DNA of 28,928 nt from contig CAZXLH010000029.1 of NCBI GenBank assembly GCA_964641455.1, positions 1 to 28,928 on the forward strand, written 5' to 3'. Every line of letters begins with the position of its first letter. The first letter of the stretch is position 1. The position numbers and the translations under genes were made by a program. The notes below the pieces were generated by a model. The model saw nothing but the letters and a program-made list of their open reading frames with translations. It ran no database searches and was not told the origin of the DNA. This stretch comes from DTU015 sp964641455. GTDB lineage: Bacteria > Bacillota > Sulfobacillia > Fermentithermobacillales > Fermentithermobacillaceae. Positions 7,802-16,157 of this stretch are shown here, in pieces.

Positions 7802-8936
7802 TGTAGGAAAAGCCCTTATTCCCAAGACAGGTGAAGAACTCCCAGGTGATACAATCGAAATTGACGACTCTTCATCATCAACTGTTATAGTGCTCTCAGA
7901 CGGCCTGGGAAGTGGGGTAAAAGCCAATATCTTGTCTTCCCTCACAGCCAAAATGACAGTTGGCATGCTTAAATACGGATGCGGCCTAAGCGAAGTTATT
8001 GAGGCCCTGGCAGACACGCTGCCTGTATGCGAAGTAAGGAAAATTGCGTATTCTACCTTCACCATTCTTCAAGTATTTTCTGATGGCAGAGCTTATCTTG
8101 CAGAATATGATAACCCACAAGCGATTATAGGCAGAGAACGTACCATTATTGATGTTCCCAGAAAAACCAGAATCATATCAGGAAGAAAGATTAGCGAAGC
8201 CCATTTCAAAATCAGTGAAAAAGACTGGATAGTAATGGTTTCCGACGGGGTAATCCACGCAGGTGTAGGTGGCATATGGAATTTGGGTTGGAGCCACGAG
8301 CGAGTCCGAAACTACGTCTCGAGAGTAATTACTACATTTCAAAATGCTCAAGAAATGTGCGACGATCTTTGCCATGTTTGCCGGAGGCTTTATGCCGGAG
8401 AAATCGGAGACGATGTCTCTGTGGCAACGGTGATGGCACGGAAACCCAGGTACTTGACCCTTATGATCGGGTTGCCCAAAGATAAATCAAAGGATAAGTT
8501 AATGCTGTCTCATTTGCTCGCACGAGAGGGAAAACGAGCAGTGGCAGGTGGCTCAACAAGCCAGATGGTAGCCAGGGAACTTGGGCGCGAACTTAAGGTT
8601 AACCTTGGTTCCATGGTAGATAATGTTCCTCCTACCGGATATGTTGAAGGTATCGATCTGGTAATCGAAGGCACGTTGACTATCGAACGCACGCTTCAAT
8701 ACCTAAGAGAAGGCAGGAAGAAAGTATCGCTCATGTACAAGCCTGACGGAGCATCAAGGCTCTGTTCTGCCTTACTTGAAGCAGACGACATTCAAATTCT
8801 TATGGGTACCGCAGTTAACCCTGCGCATCAGAGCCCGGACTTGCCTGAAACGCTGCAACTAAAAAGCAGAATGGTTGAAGATCTTTCGGCAATACTCATT
8901 GAACAAGGAAAACATGTTTCAGTAATTAGGTTTTAG
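7785..8936 (+). CDS. SpoIIE/PP2C-type serine phosphatase with extra C-terminal domain
   Basis: About 383 residues. The N-terminal ~220 are a SpoIIE-type PP2C phosphatase domain with the metal-binding motifs VVLSDGLGSG, VMVSDGV and GEIGDDVSVATV. It should dephosphorylate a phosphoserine or phosphothreonine protein, as SpoIIE and RsbU do on anti-anti-sigma factors. The C-terminal ~150 residues (from YLTLMIGLPKDKSKD) contain GGSTSQMVARELG and look like a separate alpha/beta domain that I cannot name. I prefer the GTG at 7785: GAGGTGA lies just upstream and the protein then begins ALKIDVGKA. The ATG at 7758 gives 392 residues without a good ribosome binding site. Either start overlaps the hydrogenase stop, implying translational coupling. 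Output of the sensor operon is inferred. Confidence 0.85.
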   Translation: MALKIDVGKALIPKTGEELPGDTIEIDDSSSSTVIVLSDGLGSGVKANILSSLTAKMTVGMLKYGCGLSEVIEALADTLPVCEVRKIAYSTFTILQVFSDGRAYLAEYDNPQAIIGRERTIIDVPRKTRIISGRKISEAHFKISEKDWIVMVSDGVIHAGVGGIWNLGWSHERVRNYVSRVITTFQNAQEMCDDLCHVCRRLYAGEIGDDVSVATVMARKPRYLTLMIGLPKDKSKDKLMLSHLLAREGKRAVAGGSTSQMVARELGRELKVNLGSMVDNVPPTGYVEGIDLVIEGTLTIERTLQYLREGRKKVSLMYKPDGASRLCSALLEADDIQILMGTAVNPAHQSPDLPETLQLKSRMVEDLSAILIEQGKHVSVIRF

Positions 8937-8970
8937 TTTTGGCTGCTTAGATCTGCTTGTTTGCTATACA

Positions 8971-9016
8971 AAAAACAGTGCAGAGAGCCCGAAATCAGGT
9001 TCTCTGCACTGTTTTT
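8971..9016. terminator. Bidirectional terminator between hydrogenase operon and kbl
   Basis: A perfect 16-bp inverted repeat (AAAAACAGTGCAGAGA at 8971-8986, TCTCTGCACTGTTTTT at 9001-9016) with a 14-nt loop. It has A residues on the left and T residues on the right, so it can terminate on both strands. It lies between two convergent genes. Confidence 0.9.
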
Positions 9017-9026
9017 CCAGGCATTG

Positions 9027-10208
9027 CTACTTCAAAATACCAAGTTCCTTGCCTACTTCCGTGAATTTCTCTATGGCAAAATCAAGATCTTGCTTTTCGT
9101 GAGCAGCCGACAGCATACAGCGTATCCTCGCCTTGCCCCTGGGAACCGTAGGATAACTTATTGATTGGGCAAAAATACCCTTTTCGAAAAGTTTCTTGGA
9201 AAAATCTGAAGCCAGTTTTGCCTCTCCGAGCATAACAGGAGTAATGGGAGTCTCGCTATGGCCTGTGTCGAACCCTGCTGCCTTCAACCCTTTCTGGAAG
9301 TAAGCAGCATTGCCCCAAAGTTTCCTTACCAGTTCATCACTTTCCAATAACACGTCTACCGCAGCAATTGCAGCAGCGGTATCAGCCGGTGTAAGCCCTG
9401 TACTGAACAAGAACGGGCGTCCTCTTTGCTTCAGGTACTCGATCAAAACCTTAGGCCCGGTTATGAAGCCACCCATTACACCAAAAGCCTTGGATAAAGT
9501 ACCAACTTCAATTTCCACTCTTCCTTCGAGATTGAAATGGTTAACAATGCCTCTTCCACTGTCACCCAGAACTCCTTCTCCATGGGCATCGTCTACCATG
9601 ACTATCGCCCCAAATTCATCTGCAATATCCACTATTTGAGGCAAGGGCGCAATGTCGCCGTCCATGCTGAAAACTCCGTCAGTAATAATTAACATTTTAC
9701 GGGCAGAGTCTTTGTATTCCAAAATCTTTTGTTTAAGGTCTTCAGTATCATTATGGGCATACCTGACTACCTTGGCCTTGGAAAGCCTGCAGCCATCTAT
9801 GATGCTGGCGTGGTTTAGTTCATCTGAGAAAATCACATCGCCATCGCCGGTAATCGCAGGAATAACGGCTGTATTTGCAGTAAACCCGGCTTGAAATACT
9901 ATACAGGCCGGAGCATGCTTAAACTCTGCTAACTTTGCTTCCAGTTCAGTGTGAATCGACTGAGTGCCGGCTATACTTCTAACTGCCCCGGGCCCAACTC
10001 CGTATTCGTCAATAGCTTTCTTGGCAGCCTCTTTTAGCCTCGGATGGTCTGCAAAACCCAAATAGTTGTTAGAACACAGGTTGACCACTTTCTTGCCGTT
10101 TACCTTAACCCAGCCACCCTGCGGGCCTTCTATTGTTCTAATCACGTTATACAGGCCCTGCTCATGTAAACCACCAATTTCTTTCTCAAGAAACTCTAAC
10201 TTCGACAT
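9027..10208 (-). CDS. kbl: 2-amino-3-ketobutyrate coenzyme A ligase (glycine C-acetyltransferase)
   Basis: 393 residues, the normal length for Kbl. It is a fold-type I PLP enzyme of the alpha-oxoamine synthase family. Visible signatures: CSNNYLGFADHP near the N-terminus, VDDAHGEGVLG (residues about 205-215) with D206 and H209 at the cofactor, and the PLP lysine K240 in GTLSKAFGVMGG. It cleaves 2-amino-3-ketobutyrate with CoA to glycine and acetyl-CoA, the second step of the threonine dehydrogenase pathway. Its ATG overlaps the tdh stop (TAATG), so the two genes are translationally coupled and the products of the unstable intermediate can be channelled. Related synthases (BioF, HemA, Spt) share the fold, but the tdh context decides the call. 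Confidence 0.95.
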   Translation of the reverse strand: MSKLEFLEKEIGGLHEQGLYNVIRTIEGPQGGWVKVNGKKVVNLCSNNYLGFADHPRLKEAAKKAIDEYGVGPGAVRSIAGTQSIHTELEAKLAEFKHAPACIVFQAGFTANTAVIPAITGDGDVIFSDELNHASIIDGCRLSKAKVVRYAHNDTEDLKQKILEYKDSARKMLIITDGVFSMDGDIAPLPQIVDIADEFGAIVMVDDAHGEGVLGDSGRGIVNHFNLEGRVEIEVGTLSKAFGVMGGFITGPKVLIEYLKQRGRPFLFSTGLTPADTAAAIAAVDVLLESDELVRKLWGNAAYFQKGLKAAGFDTGHSETPITPVMLGEAKLASDFSKKLFEKGIFAQSISYPTVPRGKARIRCMLSAAHEKQDLDFAIEKFTEVGKELGILK

Positions 10209-11248
10209 TACTTAACCCCCTCAGGATACAGAATAACTTTTCCACAATTCCCTGACGTCATGAGTTCCATGCCTTTGTCATAATCAGCTAAGTCCAGTTC
10301 ATGGGTTATTACAGGAGCAAGATCCAGCAAACCGGAAGCCAACAGTTCCCTTCCGACTACCCAATCTTCCCAAAGCCTTCTGCCTGTTATACCTTGTATG
10401 GTTACCCCTCTCATGACAATATCATTGGACCAGTCTACAGAAATAGGATTAGCCGGCAATCCCAGTATTGATACTCTGCCTCCCGGCCTTACTACCTTGA
10501 AGATTTGCTTAAACACGGCGGGCGCTCCTGACATTTCAAGCACAGCATCTACGCCTACCCCGTGAGTGTAGTCCATAATTGCTTCTACCGGGTTCTGGGC
10601 CTTACTGTTTATGACTGCATCTGCTTTCATTTGCTTGGCAATTCCTAACCGGTACTCATTAATGTCAATGGCTGCGGCCCACGAAGCGCCGCACGCTTTT
10701 GCTACGCCTATGGCCATAAGCCCTATTGGCCCACAACCGAATATTGCGATTTTCTTCCCGCGGGTTTCCCCGGCAAGCACAGTATTAATGGCGTTTCCAA
10801 GAGGTTCCTGAATCGCTGCTGCAGCCGGTGAGATTCCACGATCGTTAAACCAAAGATTTTCCTCTGGAACGGTAACATATTCAGCGAAACATCCGTCCCT
10901 GTCGACCCCTAGGATACTGGTATTCTGGCAAACATGCCTTTCATTGAGCATACACTGGATACAGTGGCCGCATACTACATGGGTTTCAGACGATACATAG
11001 TCGCCCACCTTGGCATTCTTTACTCCGGAACCTATTTCAACAATCTCTCCCGCCAATTCATGCCCCATGATTTGCGGAGGTTTTATACGATTTTGTGCCC
11101 ATTCGTTCCAGGTATATATGTGATGGTCGGTACCGCAAATTGACGTCGCTTGGACCTTAACCAACACTTCATTTGGGCCGGGTTGCGGAACAGGAACTTC
11201 CTCAAGCACTGCACCAACCGCCGCTCTATTCTTAAGTACTGCTTTCAC
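10208..11248 (-). CDS. tdh: L-threonine 3-dehydrogenase, zinc-dependent
   Basis: 346 residues, medium-chain dehydrogenase/reductase family. Catalytic zinc ligands are C38 (ICGTDHHIYTW) and H63-E64 (GHELAGEI). The structural zinc is held by C93, C96, C99 and C107. The Rossmann NAD-binding glycines are in FGCGPIGLMAIG (about 170-180). The CGTDxHIYxWxxWA signature is characteristic of threonine dehydrogenase rather than sorbitol dehydrogenase. It oxidises L-threonine to 2-amino-3-ketobutyrate with NAD+, feeding the kbl product encoded next. GTG start with GGGAGGG 8 nt upstream. The 130 nt before it hold a small hairpin (TGCCCT/AGGGCA, 11326-11345) of uncertain function. Confidence 0.95.
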   Translation of the reverse strand: MKAVLKNRAAVGAVLEEVPVPQPGPNEVLVKVQATSICGTDHHIYTWNEWAQNRIKPPQIMGHELAGEIVEIGSGVKNAKVGDYVSSETHVVCGHCIQCMLNERHVCQNTSILGVDRDGCFAEYVTVPEENLWFNDRGISPAAAAIQEPLGNAINTVLAGETRGKKIAIFGCGPIGLMAIGVAKACGASWAAAIDINEYRLGIAKQMKADAVINSKAQNPVEAIMDYTHGVGVDAVLEMSGAPAVFKQIFKVVRPGGRVSILGLPANPISVDWSNDIVMRGVTIQGITGRRLWEDWVVGRELLASGLLDLAPVITHELDLADYDKGMELMTSGNCGKVILYPEGVK

Positions 11249-11378
11249 GATTTTACCCTCCCAGTTTTAGAAACACGAAATTGTTTGGATTTTCTCAAAA
11301 ACTTCGACATAACATCGTTAAATCCTGCCCTACAATAAGAGGGCAAGATTAAGTTAATTAAAACAATCTGCGTTGGCG

Positions 11379-12362
11379 TTATGAGGTTATGCATTTAGCC
11401 AGTTGAGACTCATCCATGTTTGCTCCTGAAACAACGCATACTACATTCTTAAACCGTCCACGGCCACTTAGTTTAAGCAAGCCTGCAACAGACACTGCCC
11501 CTGCAGGTTCAGCCAGTACCTTTGCTTCAGTCATCATGAGTTTTTGAGTTTGCTTGACACACTCATCATCTACGATAATGATCTCCGGCCTCTTGTCATA
11601 AATAACATCAAACGTAAGATTGCCTGCAGTTTTCACTGCCACGCCATCGGCTATGGTATTAAGGGAAGGTAGCGTAACCAGCTCTCCGGCATCCATTGCA
11701 GCTTTCATAGACGCTGCACCCTCCGGTTCCACCCCAATTACTTCGGCCTGGACACCTAACCCTTCTCTTGCAACAAGAAGGCCTGCTAACAAACCGCCTC
11801 CTCCAACAGGAGCCATTACACATTCCACGTCCGGAAGGTCTTCTTGGATTTCATAAAGGATAGTACCTTGCCCCTCCATTATTGCAGGGTGGTTAAAACT
11901 GGGAACGTATGCAGCGCCTTGTTGTTTCGCCAACGATTCTGCATAAGAAGCAGCTTCGTCATAAGAATCTCCGTAAAGTACTACGTTGGAACCATATTTC
12001 TTAGCCTTCTGTTGCTTTACCAAAGGAGCTTTGGTAGGCATCACTACTGTGCATTTTACTCCTAGCAGTTTTGAGCCCAGCGACATACCCAATCCGTGAT
12101 TACCGCTGGAAGCAGTAATAACCCCGGCTTCCCTTTTTTGGGAATCAAGGCTCAAAAGATAGTTCATAGCGCCCCGGAACTTAAAAGCTCCTGTTTTTTG
12201 AAACGTCTCGAGTTTCAAATACACAGGAATTCCGGCAAGATCGCTTAGAACTTCTGACTCTACCAAAGGAGTCTTAATAATGTAAGGTTTCAATCTCTTT
12301 ACGCACTCTCTGACATCATATTCAGCCAATTGGCAGACTTCCTTTCTGTAAATGCTAAACAT
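11379..12362 (-). CDS. Threonine/serine dehydratase (catabolic type, no ACT domain)
   Basis: 327 residues, fold-type II PLP enzyme. The PLP lysine is K61 in FKFRGA, SSGNHG is at 85-90, and the glycine-rich phosphate loop is PVGGGGLLAGL at about 190. There is no C-terminal ACT regulatory domain, so it resembles catabolic TdcB-type dehydratases and serine racemases rather than biosynthetic IlvA. The expected reaction is threonine to 2-oxobutyrate plus ammonia. Serine dehydratase or racemase activity cannot be excluded. ATG at 12362 has only a weak ribosome binding site; an in-frame TTG at 12329 preceded by AAAGGAAG would give a 316-residue protein whose N-terminus (AEYDVRECVKRL) fits the family better. 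It lies between the regulator and tdh on the same strand. Confidence 0.88.
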   Translation of the reverse strand: MFSIYRKEVCQLAEYDVRECVKRLKPYIIKTPLVESEVLSDLAGIPVYLKLETFQKTGAFKFRGAMNYLLSLDSQKREAGVITASSGNHGLGMSLGSKLLGVKCTVVMPTKAPLVKQQKAKKYGSNVVLYGDSYDEAASYAESLAKQQGAAYVPSFNHPAIMEGQGTILYEIQEDLPDVECVMAPVGGGGLLAGLLVAREGLGVQAEVIGVEPEGAASMKAAMDAGELVTLPSLNTIADGVAVKTAGNLTFDVIYDKRPEIIIVDDECVKQTQKLMMTEAKVLAEPAGAVSVAGLLKLSGRGRFKNVVCVVSGANMDESQLAKCITS

Positions 12363-12438
12363 ATTATGCTCATATAGCTACTTCAATTTCTTGTACGATT
12401 AGATTACACCGTCAGAGATTTCACACATACATCCCTGT

Positions 12439-13776
12439 TTATTTCGCTTTTTCCGCATCCACATGTTCATAGCCGCCCAAATTCACTTCAAATACTCTTT
12501 GTGGACGGCCACGGGTTCCTGGCTGATCTAATCCAACTACATTGGCTAACCCTGCGTCAAGAAGTTGAGAAAGAATCCTTCGGGCATTTCTTTTGGTGAC
12601 AGCCAAACCTATTGCCAGTTGTTCCGGTGTTATAATCTGGGACCCTTGTTTTGAAAGCACAGACTGAACTCTTGTCAGTGTTGCAACACTGAGCCCGGAC
12701 TTATCAGCCTGGGCAACTATCTGGCTGTTTGTCGTAGTGCGGCTAAACTCCAACCGGGTGTCGTCACCCAATGGGCCAATCACGCGCCCGTCGCCGAACA
12801 CAATGTACCCGCCGCCACTGGCTTCAAGTGCATATTTAAGCGCTAACACAGCATTTGCATAACACAGCGCTGCAGTGGCACCCACTCCAAACCCGAACAC
12901 AATCTGCCCCTTGCATTCAGTGCTAATATCGGCCATTTGAGGCAGTTTCGAGTAGTCATCGGTGATGTCCTTTAGAGTACCCCGAGTCATAAAGAGCCCA
13001 AAGTAGTTGTATTCCAAAGGAACAACTGAGATACCATGAGCTTCTCCGAACTCAAGCAATACCTTGAACATAGTTGCCTTTGTATGTTGGCTTACAGACA
13101 GGATATCTTCATTGTTATGATCCGGATCAACTATCTGCGCTAATCCTACAACTAATTGATACGACGAAGTCTCAAGAGTTTCTGCTTCCAGGACAGCTTT
13201 TACAACAGCCTCCCTAATTGTGCCTAAACTGGGTTCAGACCAATACGCCGGGACCCCACGTTGTTTAAGTTTAAGATAAGCGCCCCTTAAACCTGTTATG
13301 CAACCGGTGGTCTTGCCGGATTTCCAGAGGGACTCGTGGTACATTACATAGCGCCGGCGTTCTACAGAGCCATTATGCGGCATAAAATACATGCCGTCAG
13401 AAGAAAGCCCAATTTCAGCCAAAATCTCCGAGGCTTCCATTGGCGCCACACAGTCGAAGCTCAGATTGTGTACGCAAACTCCGTCAATTAACATTTGAGC
13501 AATAATCTTGTGAATAGCAGACCCTATATTGGAAATATGAACCATAGGCATATAGAGATGGCCATCTTTCAGCTCTCGTTTTACCCGCCGGTAGGGCCAT
13601 GGCCCTGTAAACAGGCATACATCCATCTTGTCCTGGTTTGCCTTAAAGATCTCAAGAGTATCTTCTTCATGGTCATAGTGCAAATCCATGAAATTATGCT
13701 GAGGAAACTCCAGAGCGGCCATAAGCACCTTACTTACCAACTCAGGCGGTCCAATAACTCCGATAGTCCTCCCCAT
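12439..13776 (-). CDS. Regulator: N-terminal sensor, degenerate cyclase/GGDEF-like domain, C-terminal winged HTH
   Basis: 445 residues, no close family recognised. The N-terminal ~100 residues begin GRTIGVIGPPELVSKVL and look like an alpha/beta sensor domain. The middle (about 205-340) has GFGVGATAALCYANAVLAL and an ASGGGYIVFGDG turn, reminiscent of a degenerate GGDEF or GTP-cyclohydrolase-III-like palm fold without the catalytic signature. The last ~80 residues contain a winged helix-turn-helix (ITPEQLAIGLAVTKRNARRILSQLLDAGL) and a basic wing (TRGRPQRVF). ATG at 13776 was chosen because GAGGGTGA lies 5 nt upstream; a TTG at 13803 would add nine residues across that site. It is the first gene of the threonine cluster and probably controls it. 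A promoter-like element shared with the membrane modules lies upstream. Confidence 0.75.
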   Translation of the reverse strand: MGRTIGVIGPPELVSKVLMAALEFPQHNFMDLHYDHEEDTLEIFKANQDKMDVCLFTGPWPYRRVKRELKDGHLYMPMVHISNIGSAIHKIIAQMLIDGVCVHNLSFDCVAPMEASEILAEIGLSSDGMYFMPHNGSVERRRYVMYHESLWKSGKTTGCITGLRGAYLKLKQRGVPAYWSEPSLGTIREAVVKAVLEAETLETSSYQLVVGLAQIVDPDHNNEDILSVSQHTKATMFKVLLEFGEAHGISVVPLEYNYFGLFMTRGTLKDITDDYSKLPQMADISTECKGQIVFGFGVGATAALCYANAVLALKYALEASGGGYIVFGDGRVIGPLGDDTRLEFSRTTTNSQIVAQADKSGLSVATLTRVQSVLSKQGSQIITPEQLAIGLAVTKRNARRILSQLLDAGLANVVGLDQPGTRGRPQRVFEVNLGGYEHVDAEKAK

Positions 13777-13888
13777 GAAATCACCCTCTTCGGACCATTT
13801 CAAACCACATCAATCACTTACAAACCAGCAAACCTCGTAAGGCAAGTGAGAATCCAAAAATATGTCTGCGAAAGATTGGTTTAGTCTA

Positions 13889-13915
13889 TTATTCGAGATA
13901 CACTTCCGAATTCCT
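13889..13915 (-). promoter_or_regulatory. Shared sigma-H-like promoter element, copy 1 (regulator gene)
   Basis: On the minus strand: AGGAATTCGGAAG, 7 nt, CGAATAA. AGGAATT and CGAAT are 13 nt apart, resembling the Bacillus Spo0H (sigma-H) consensus RWAGGAWWT-N14-HGAAT. It lies about 110 nt before the regulator start, in the 13777-13986 gap that otherwise looks empty. The same 13-nt box occurs before both membrane modules. Confidence 0.55.
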
Positions 13916-13986
13916 GCTGAAATTCAACGAGCCAAAAGCAAAGCCGCCTGTGGCCATCTCTTTTACCTTTGTATCCGCCTACCTGC

Positions 13987-15480
13987 TTATTCTCCCTGGC
14001 TTCTGTCAAAATCCTTATCTATGGGGAATACAGGGCGCCGAATGTGTTTGAAATTAAAACGCGCAAGGTTAGGGCTACTCAGGCCAGGGCCGTCAACTTC
14101 GATGATTTCTGCGGCAATAGGCTCATAGGCCGCCCTATAGTGTACTGCCGACTTCACAACCACTATCTTGCGCTGTGCAGGGTCAATCCCTACCGCTCTT
14201 GCAACTTCCGGGTCAAGCGGCTGGGTTCTTTTTTCGTTTACGATAATCTCTATGCCGCCGCACTCGATCACAGCCGTTTTTCCTATAGATGATTTGACTC
14301 CTGTGGACATAGGCCCTTTGTGAATAAATGAGCCGTCAGAAAGCAGCCTTACCACACCTTCTACTTGAACAGGCGCACCGTGCTTGTCATCAAATTTGCC
14401 TCCGACAAGCCCGCTGAATTTACCGCCAACGCCTACTCGGAAGGCTTCGTCTACAACTTCTTTGTCAGGTATGGTGATTACTACAGCGTCTTGTGCGTTT
14501 TGTTCTATCAAAGCTCTTAGGATCTCTGTGCCGTCACCTGAAGCGCCTCCGCCTGTGTTATCAGCAACGTCAGCCAATACGACCGGGCCTTCTTCTGCAT
14601 TTATTGCGTATCGAACCGCTTCCGGCGGTACCAGCATCTTGGTTACAAATTCATGCCTGAGTTCCCATGACATATTTGCCAGATCTTCTGCAATTTGCCT
14701 TGCCTTTTTCTCATCACCATCTGTTGTGGCCAAAAATGCCAGCCCGGCTTCTTCAATATCTGAATAGACAAAACCGCCGTATACGCTAACGTTAATAACG
14801 CCTGCCTCTTTCTCGTATTCAAATGCTTTCTCCATCAGCGCCTTAGCCGGCCCCCAGCCTGTGCGGGCAGGAACCACTCCCGGGGCCACCGGCGGCCTTA
14901 CTACTACACTGACCGGCTCGATTTCATGTTTCAGCAATCGGGCAACAAATTCGCCGGCTTCCATTGCTCTTTCCCAGCCATCTACATGGGGATAAGTATT
15001 GTAGCCAAACAACCCATCGGCGAACTCTACCATAGCATCAGTAACATTGGCGTGAAAATCCAGAGTCGCCACAACCGGAACATCATCCCCAACTACGTCT
15101 CTGACACTTTTTAGAATATCACCTTCTGTATCGGGAATGCCGTCAGTTACCATTGCACCGTGAAGGGCAAGCAGAACTCCGTCTATTTTGCCTGCACTGC
15201 GAATACCATCCAGCAATTGCTTTTTCAATGCTAAGTAAGCTTCTTTGGTAACAATTCCCGAAGGGACTGCAGAAGCTGTAACCGTAGAAATGAGTTCTGA
15301 GCCACTGCGTTTGGCAAACTCGATAAAGCCGCCTATGGGCGTACGAGTGCCCGTAAACTGCTTTATCACTTCTTCTCCCAGGTTATAACCTCGCTCGGTA
15401 AAATGGGATAATTGTGTCTTAATGGGACTAAAAGAATTGGTTTCATGGCTTATCTGGCCTACTATAAAGCGCCACGACAT
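13987..15480 (-). CDS. M81-family metallopeptidase, MlrC/microcystinase C-like
   Basis: 497 residues, typical for the MlrC (DUF1485) family. Signatures include GQISHETNSFSPIKT at the N-terminus, LALHGAMV (H107), DFHANVTD (H143) and GYNTYPHVDGWERA (H165), which supply the expected metal site. The C-terminal domain (from about residue 300, VVLADVADNTGGGASGDGT) matches the second MlrC domain. MlrC is the zinc peptidase that cleaves the linear tetrapeptide of microcystin; most homologues have unknown peptide or amide substrates. No signal peptide, so cytoplasmic. ATG start with AAAGGAG about 11 nt upstream. It follows membrane module A on the same strand after a 77-nt gap holding a hairpin. Confidence 0.85.
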   Translation of the reverse strand: MSWRFIVGQISHETNSFSPIKTQLSHFTERGYNLGEEVIKQFTGTRTPIGGFIEFAKRSGSELISTVTASAVPSGIVTKEAYLALKKQLLDGIRSAGKIDGVLLALHGAMVTDGIPDTEGDILKSVRDVVGDDVPVVATLDFHANVTDAMVEFADGLFGYNTYPHVDGWERAMEAGEFVARLLKHEIEPVSVVVRPPVAPGVVPARTGWGPAKALMEKAFEYEKEAGVINVSVYGGFVYSDIEEAGLAFLATTDGDEKKARQIAEDLANMSWELRHEFVTKMLVPPEAVRYAINAEEGPVVLADVADNTGGGASGDGTEILRALIEQNAQDAVVITIPDKEVVDEAFRVGVGGKFSGLVGGKFDDKHGAPVQVEGVVRLLSDGSFIHKGPMSTGVKSSIGKTAVIECGGIEIIVNEKRTQPLDPEVARAVGIDPAQRKIVVVKSAVHYRAAYEPIAAEIIEVDGPGLSSPNLARFNFKHIRRPVFPIDKDFDRSQGE

Positions 15481-15521
15481 TACGCAACATCTCCTTTGTG
15501 TTAGTATACATTAAAGCAGGA

Positions 15522-15546
15522 AGAGGGAGGGATCATCCCTCCCTCT
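15522..15546 (-). terminator. Hairpin between module A and the M81 gene
   Basis: A perfect 11-bp inverted repeat (AGAGGGAGGGA/TCCCTCCCTCT) with a 3-nt loop. On the minus strand it is followed by TCCTGCTTTAAT, not a good U tract, so it may be a partial terminator or an mRNA-processing/stability element rather than a full stop. Confidence 0.45.
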
Positions 15547-15557
15547 AACAACATACC

Positions 15558-16157
15558 CTAAATCAGGCCGAGCCAATTGCCCAGCAGCAATTGAAGGGAA
15601 CCGAAGTAGATCCCAACGTGCTGAAACACTGCTGTGGCAAATGTCAAACTGAAAGTGATCATCATATAGTACTTACCTATTACGGAAGACTTTTGAATGA
15701 ACTTGTTTTGAGACGTAGTAAACAAAAAGTAACTCATAGTAGTAAAGACACCTATGACAATCAATATATTGTTAATGGAATTCAGAGGAATCAGCGTAGC
15801 TCTGACCTGCGACAGAACCTGGGCTGAAGGCAATGCCCGTAGCGCAATGCCTGCTCCAAGCCCTATAGGAAGCGCAGTAGCATACTTGCTCAAAAACGCA
15901 TACTTCCTTGAAAACCGAGTGTAAAGAAGCAATCCCAGGATAATCGGTACTATTATTGATATTTTTCCCTGAGAAAGAGGATATACAGCCATATCCCTGA
16001 TATTCTTATAGGCTTGCGCAATCATAAAGCCTGCCCCTGCCCCAACGTAAACACTTTCAGCAATTTTTGAGCATGGATTTTCTTTCCACAAGAACGAAAA
16101 CAGAGACAACATAATAAAAGCCATAATCCATGTTCCAATGTCAGTCGAAACGTTCAT
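15558..16157 (-). CDS. Module A, P4: six-helix membrane protein of unknown function
   Basis: 199 residues, almost all in six hydrophobic segments. It is the paralogue of the protein at 23690-24304. Shared positions include K(E/D)NP after the first helix, GK in the loop before helix 3, RxxxKYAxL(A/S)K between helices 3 and 4, GAGxxLR and ATxIPLNSxxNI before helix 5. No transporter family is recognised. ATG at 16157 was chosen because it forms TGATG with the P3 stop and GGGAGGCG lies upstream; a GTG codon immediately before could also start it. Last gene of the four-gene module. Likely the membrane-embedded part of a complex with P1, P2 and P3. Confidence 0.75.
   Translation of the reverse strand: MNVSTDIGTWIMAFIMLSLFSFLWKENPCSKIAESVYVGAGAGFMIAQAYKNIRDMAVYPLSQGKISIIVPIILGLLLYTRFSRKYAFLSKYATALPIGLGAGIALRALPSAQVLSQVRATLIPLNSINNILIVIGVFTTMSYFLFTTSQNKFIQKSSVIGKYYMMITFSLTFATAVFQHVGIYFGSLQLLLGNWLGLI

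Noticed and set aside
11326..11345. Terminator after the dehydratase gene
   Set aside because: Only a 6-bp stem and no T tract on the minus strand; left as an unassigned hairpin.
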